Source of the DNA: Rhodococcus sp. SBT000017
GTDB lineage: Bacteria > Actinomycetota > Actinomycetes > Mycobacteriales > Mycobacteriaceae
DNA length: 64,000 nt
Direction of reading: 5' to 3'
Assembly: GCF_003688915.1 (NCBI RefSeq)
Contig: NZ_REFU01000001.1
Span: 1,984,001-2,048,000 of the forward strand
Shown here: positions 62,054-64,000 of the stretch, piece after piece
Layout: each line of letters starts with the position of its first letter
Position numbering within the stretch: the stretch's first letter is position 1
Notes under the pieces: model-generated
Seen by the model: only the letters and a program-made list of their open reading frames with translations
What the model was told of the DNA's origin: nothing
Database searches by the model: none
Translations under genes and position numbers: made by a program

Positions 62054-62701
62054 TCAGGCGGGCGCGCTCGCGCGAAGGCCGGGTGCCAGTGCGATATCGA
62101 TGACTTGCTCGAGCGTCAGTACGCCGTTGGCGCTCACATCGATTCGGGTGCCGTCGGTGGCCTGCGCAACGACGCGACTCGCGTCTTTGCTGTCCTGAAT
62201 GTCGAGCACTGTTCCGTCGGCCTGCGTCGAGCGCTCGTCGACGACGCCCGCGAAGCACGGACCGACCGGCTCGGAGGACAGCCAGACAGTGACTGTCAGC
62301 GTGCCGGTCCGATCGCCGACGGTGACGGTTCCGAACGCGTCGGCGTATCCGTCCAGTGACTGCCGTACTGCGAGTGCGTCGAAGCCGAAGGCCGGTGCGA
62401 ACGGATCGGGTTCGACCACTGCCCCGGTGGGTAGTGCCACGATCAGGGCATCGGTCATCGCTTGTGCTTTGGCCTCGAACCTCCACGGCACCTCGGAAAC
62501 GTCGGCGTCGCCCTCGCTGACGAATGCATAGTTCACTCGCACCAAATCCTCTGGCGGAATGACCTCCGCGCAGCCTGGAATCGCGATCGGTTCAGGCTGC
62601 GGTTCGTGCAGCAGGCCGGCCACAACCGTGCCGACAGCAACAATCCCGACGATCACCGCAACCGTCGACCATACCGAGCCTCGTGCGCCTGTCGATTTCA
62701 T
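62054..62701 (-). CDS. Membrane-anchored protein of unknown function
   Basis: 215 residues. One membrane helix or uncleaved signal (VWSTVAVIVGIVAVGTVVAGLL, about 10-31) followed by an outside domain with two Cys (IPGCAEVIPPEDL and GPCFAGVV), which may form a disulfide. I do not recognise a family. It is monocistronic by position: a hairpin follows and a divergent small ORF precedes it. Possibly a secreted or cell-wall-facing lipoprotein-like protein without lipobox. Confidence 0.75.
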   Translation of the reverse strand: MKSTGARGSVWSTVAVIVGIVAVGTVVAGLLHEPQPEPIAIPGCAEVIPPEDLVRVNYAFVSEGDADVSEVPWRFEAKAQAMTDALIVALPTGAVVEPDPFAPAFGFDALAVRQSLDGYADAFGTVTVGDRTGTLTVTVWLSSEPVGPCFAGVVDERSTQADGTVLDIQDSKDASRVVAQATDGTRIDVSANGVLTLEQVIDIALAPGLRASAPA

Positions 62702-62818
62702 GCGGTCCTCGTCCTTCAGGGAATGAAGTCTTCGCGGGGTGTAATTCTGAGCTCAGCGGGGCACACCCATGAGGTCCAGCTGTTGGCGACCTTATCGCCT
62801 CGACCCTGTGGAGATTCA

Positions 62819-62974
62819 ATGACGATGCCGACCGATGCAAGCGATGCAGTTCCGTCCCACGGCAGCAACGACGGCCCCCGCGAGCACACCGCCGAAACCG
62901 ACGCGATCGAGGGCGCGCACGTGGACGACGAGAACGTGCCACACCCGCCGGAAAACGGGACCGAACTGAGCTGA
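62819..62974 (+). CDS. Small acidic protein (51 residues), hypothetical
   Basis: Begins at ATG 62819, with GGAG nine to ten bases upstream; ends before the converging DoxX-like gene. Composition is very acidic and His/Pro-rich (ETDAIEGAHVDDENVPHPPENG), with no hydrophobic stretch and no Cys. Such short disordered proteins are easily missed or falsely called. Supported only by a reasonable ribosome site and position in a gap. Confidence 0.45.
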   Translation: MTMPTDASDAVPSHGSNDGPREHTAETDAIEGAHVDDENVPHPPENGTELS

Positions 62975-63200
62975 ACCGCGCGCCGAGAAACGCTGTATGA
63001 CGGCGGAGCCACCGGAATCAGCCCGAGTTGCATTCGTGGACAATGAATTTCGCGGCAAATTCGCGCGCATTCGTCAGACGCGCGCGAGTTCGTCGACGAT
63101 TTTGCGAGCACTCGGCGAACGCGCGCGCGTTTGCGGAGAACAGGGAGAGCCTCGGCTATCCGAACGGTCGTCCAGCGGCGACCTGAAGGAACTCGGAAAT

Positions 63201-63608
63201 CTATGTTCGTCGCAACGGAATGATGCTGCGAACTCGCTCGTCCCGTAGGTACAGCGCTCCCCACGCTGCGATACCCACATAGATCGCAAAGAACACCGTA
63301 CTCAGCAGCGGCTTCTCGACGCGCCAATTGGTCAGCACCGCACCGCCGAGGTAGCCGGTGAGCACGATGGCACCCAGGATCGACCTCGCGGGAACTGCGT
63401 AGAGAACCAGGATGACCAGCATGACGATGCCGGTGATCGGCGCCATCTCGTCGCGCAGGCCTAGGTCGACCGATGCATCCTTCACCACCTGCAAATTCAG
63501 AATGTGGCTGATCGCGTCGAACAGGAGGAAGACGATCACGAGGATCTGTAGAACGAGGCCGATCCGCGGGGCGATCTTCCCCGACGCCGGGGTGTGGGTG
63601 GTGGTCAT
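63201..63608 (-). CDS. DoxX-like four-helix membrane protein
   Basis: 135 residues with four helices: IGLVLQILVIVFLLFDAISHIL, MAPITGIVMLVILVLYAV, ILGAIVLTGYLGGAVLTNW and VFFAIYVGIAAWGALYL. LxxYLGGAVxTxxRV and the four-helix spacing fit the DoxX_2 type. Function not known; some relatives associate with thiol-redox complexes. ATG 63608 follows GGAG; upstream codons are in frame but unsupported. Divergent from cinA. The 226-bp gap 62975-63200 on its 3' side holds runs of GCGCGC but no gene I can support. Confidence 0.82.
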   Translation of the reverse strand: MTTTHTPASGKIAPRIGLVLQILVIVFLLFDAISHILNLQVVKDASVDLGLRDEMAPITGIVMLVILVLYAVPARSILGAIVLTGYLGGAVLTNWRVEKPLLSTVFFAIYVGIAAWGALYLRDERVRSIIPLRRT

Positions 63609-63698
63609 GGCTGTCTCCTCGGTAGCGGTCGATGTCACTTCTTGGACCCGGGCCAACCGCAGAAGTCACCGGCACTCGCCAGTCAGTAAGGTCGAAGG

Positions 63699-64000
63699 AT
63701 GACTGTGCGAGCAGGTGTGGTGGTCACGGGAACCGAGGTTCTGGCCGGTCGCGTCACCGACCGGAACGGCCCGTGGGTTGCTCAGCGACTTCTCGAGATG
63801 GGGGTCGACGTTGCCCACATCACCGTCTGCGGTGATCGGCCGGACGATCTGACTGCGCAGGTTCGGTTTCTGGCCGACCAACGCGTCGACCTGATCGTCA
63901 CCACCGGCGGTTTGGGTCCGACCGCGGACGACCTCACCGTTCCGACCGTCGCCGCGCTGTACGGCCTTGAATTGACGCTGGACGCCGAGCTCGAAGAACG
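63699..64000 (+). CDS. cinA: CinA-like competence/damage-inducible protein, N-terminal part
   Basis: The first 100 residues (gene runs off the window). [68 protein letters not shown] form the MoaB/MogA-like nucleotide-binding (COG1058) domain of CinA; core motif [11 protein letters not shown]. Full CinA proteins have a C-terminal nicotinamide-nucleotide amidase domain, which would lie beyond 64000 if present. ATG 63699 follows GAAGG closely. Confidence 0.9.
   Translation, partial: MTVRAGVVVTGTEVLAGRVTDRNGPWVAQRLLEMGVDVAHITVCGDRPDDLTAQVRFLADQRVDLIVTTGGLGPTADDLTVPTVAALYGLELTLDAELEE

Noticed and set aside
62997..63248. An 83-codon plus-strand ORF in the gap before the DoxX-like gene
   Set aside because: It runs into the 3' end of the DoxX-like gene, has no ribosome site and shows no protein-like pattern; likely chance.

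Overview
The window is high-GC, densely packed, and carries about 63 protein-coding genes on both strands. GTG starts and 4-base ATGA/GTGA stop-start overlaps are frequent. The gene content points to a mycolic-acid actinobacterium, most likely Rhodococcus or the Rhodococcoides group: an acyl-CoA carboxylase with an epsilon subunit, an MMPL transporter, many TetR, acyl-CoA dehydrogenase and AMP-ligase genes, an ANTAR protein, a PucR regulator and an Rv0785-like flavoprotein. The species call is inference. I saw no rRNA, tRNA, CRISPR array, insertion sequence or prophage; the window reads as ordinary chromosome with catabolic and signalling accessory blocks.

Layout. 0-7.5 kb: a 5'-partial MMPL exporter behind two CsoR-type operators, a MarR gene, and a fadE-accD-accE-accA operon divergent from a TetR gene across palindromic operators. 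7.5-13.7 kb: LLM flavoprotein, transglutaminase-like protein, CsbD and LapA-like stress or membrane proteins, a MurE-like ligase coupled to a two-helix membrane protein, a PdxK/ThiD kinase and a GAF-ANTAR regulator. 13.9-19.9 kb: an overlapping SRPBCC / APC permease / CrtI-like oxidoreductase operon, then a partner-switching set (two STAS proteins, an RsbW-like ATPase, a PAS-PP2C phosphatase). 19.9-28.3 kb: a tandem double-TetR protein, a LuxR-type HTH protein, two alpha/beta hydrolases, an MBL hydrolase, an FAD dehydrogenase and its divergent PucR regulator. 28.4-33.2 kb: 3-hydroxyacyl-CoA dehydrogenase, a decayed methyltransferase, DUF1330, a dienelactone-hydrolase-like protein, a DUF2834-like protein, an SGNH hydrolase and an Ltp-repeat membrane protein.

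33.5-39.5 kb is a fatty or organic acid degradation unit: an MHS-type transporter and an AMP-dependent acyl-CoA ligase face a TetR gene, an acyl-CoA dehydrogenase and an ACAD10/11-type phosphotransferase. The same 24-bp operator lies, in opposite orientations, before both transcription units. 39.5-47.4 kb: a secreted GH43-like beta-propeller protein, a PAS-GGDEF diguanylate cyclase, a lone ketoacyl synthase, a luciferase-domain protein, a zinc-ribbon protein, an ECF sigma factor with a membrane partner, and glutathione-independent formaldehyde dehydrogenase.

47.6-57.4 kb is a complete L-arabinose locus: galM, a YtfQRT/YjfF-type furanose ABC transporter, then araB, araD and araA, with two LacI-type operators but no regulator gene nearby. 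57.4-61.9 kb combines an orphan TAXI lipoprotein, an MHS transporter and a two-component system, probably for sensing and importing an organic acid. The window ends with a membrane-anchored unknown protein, a tiny acidic ORF, a DoxX-like protein and the start of cinA. Nothing is clearly a wholly new system. The most promising leads are the TAXI/MHS/two-component cluster, the MurE-like pair, the double-TetR fusion and the divergent partner-switching module.
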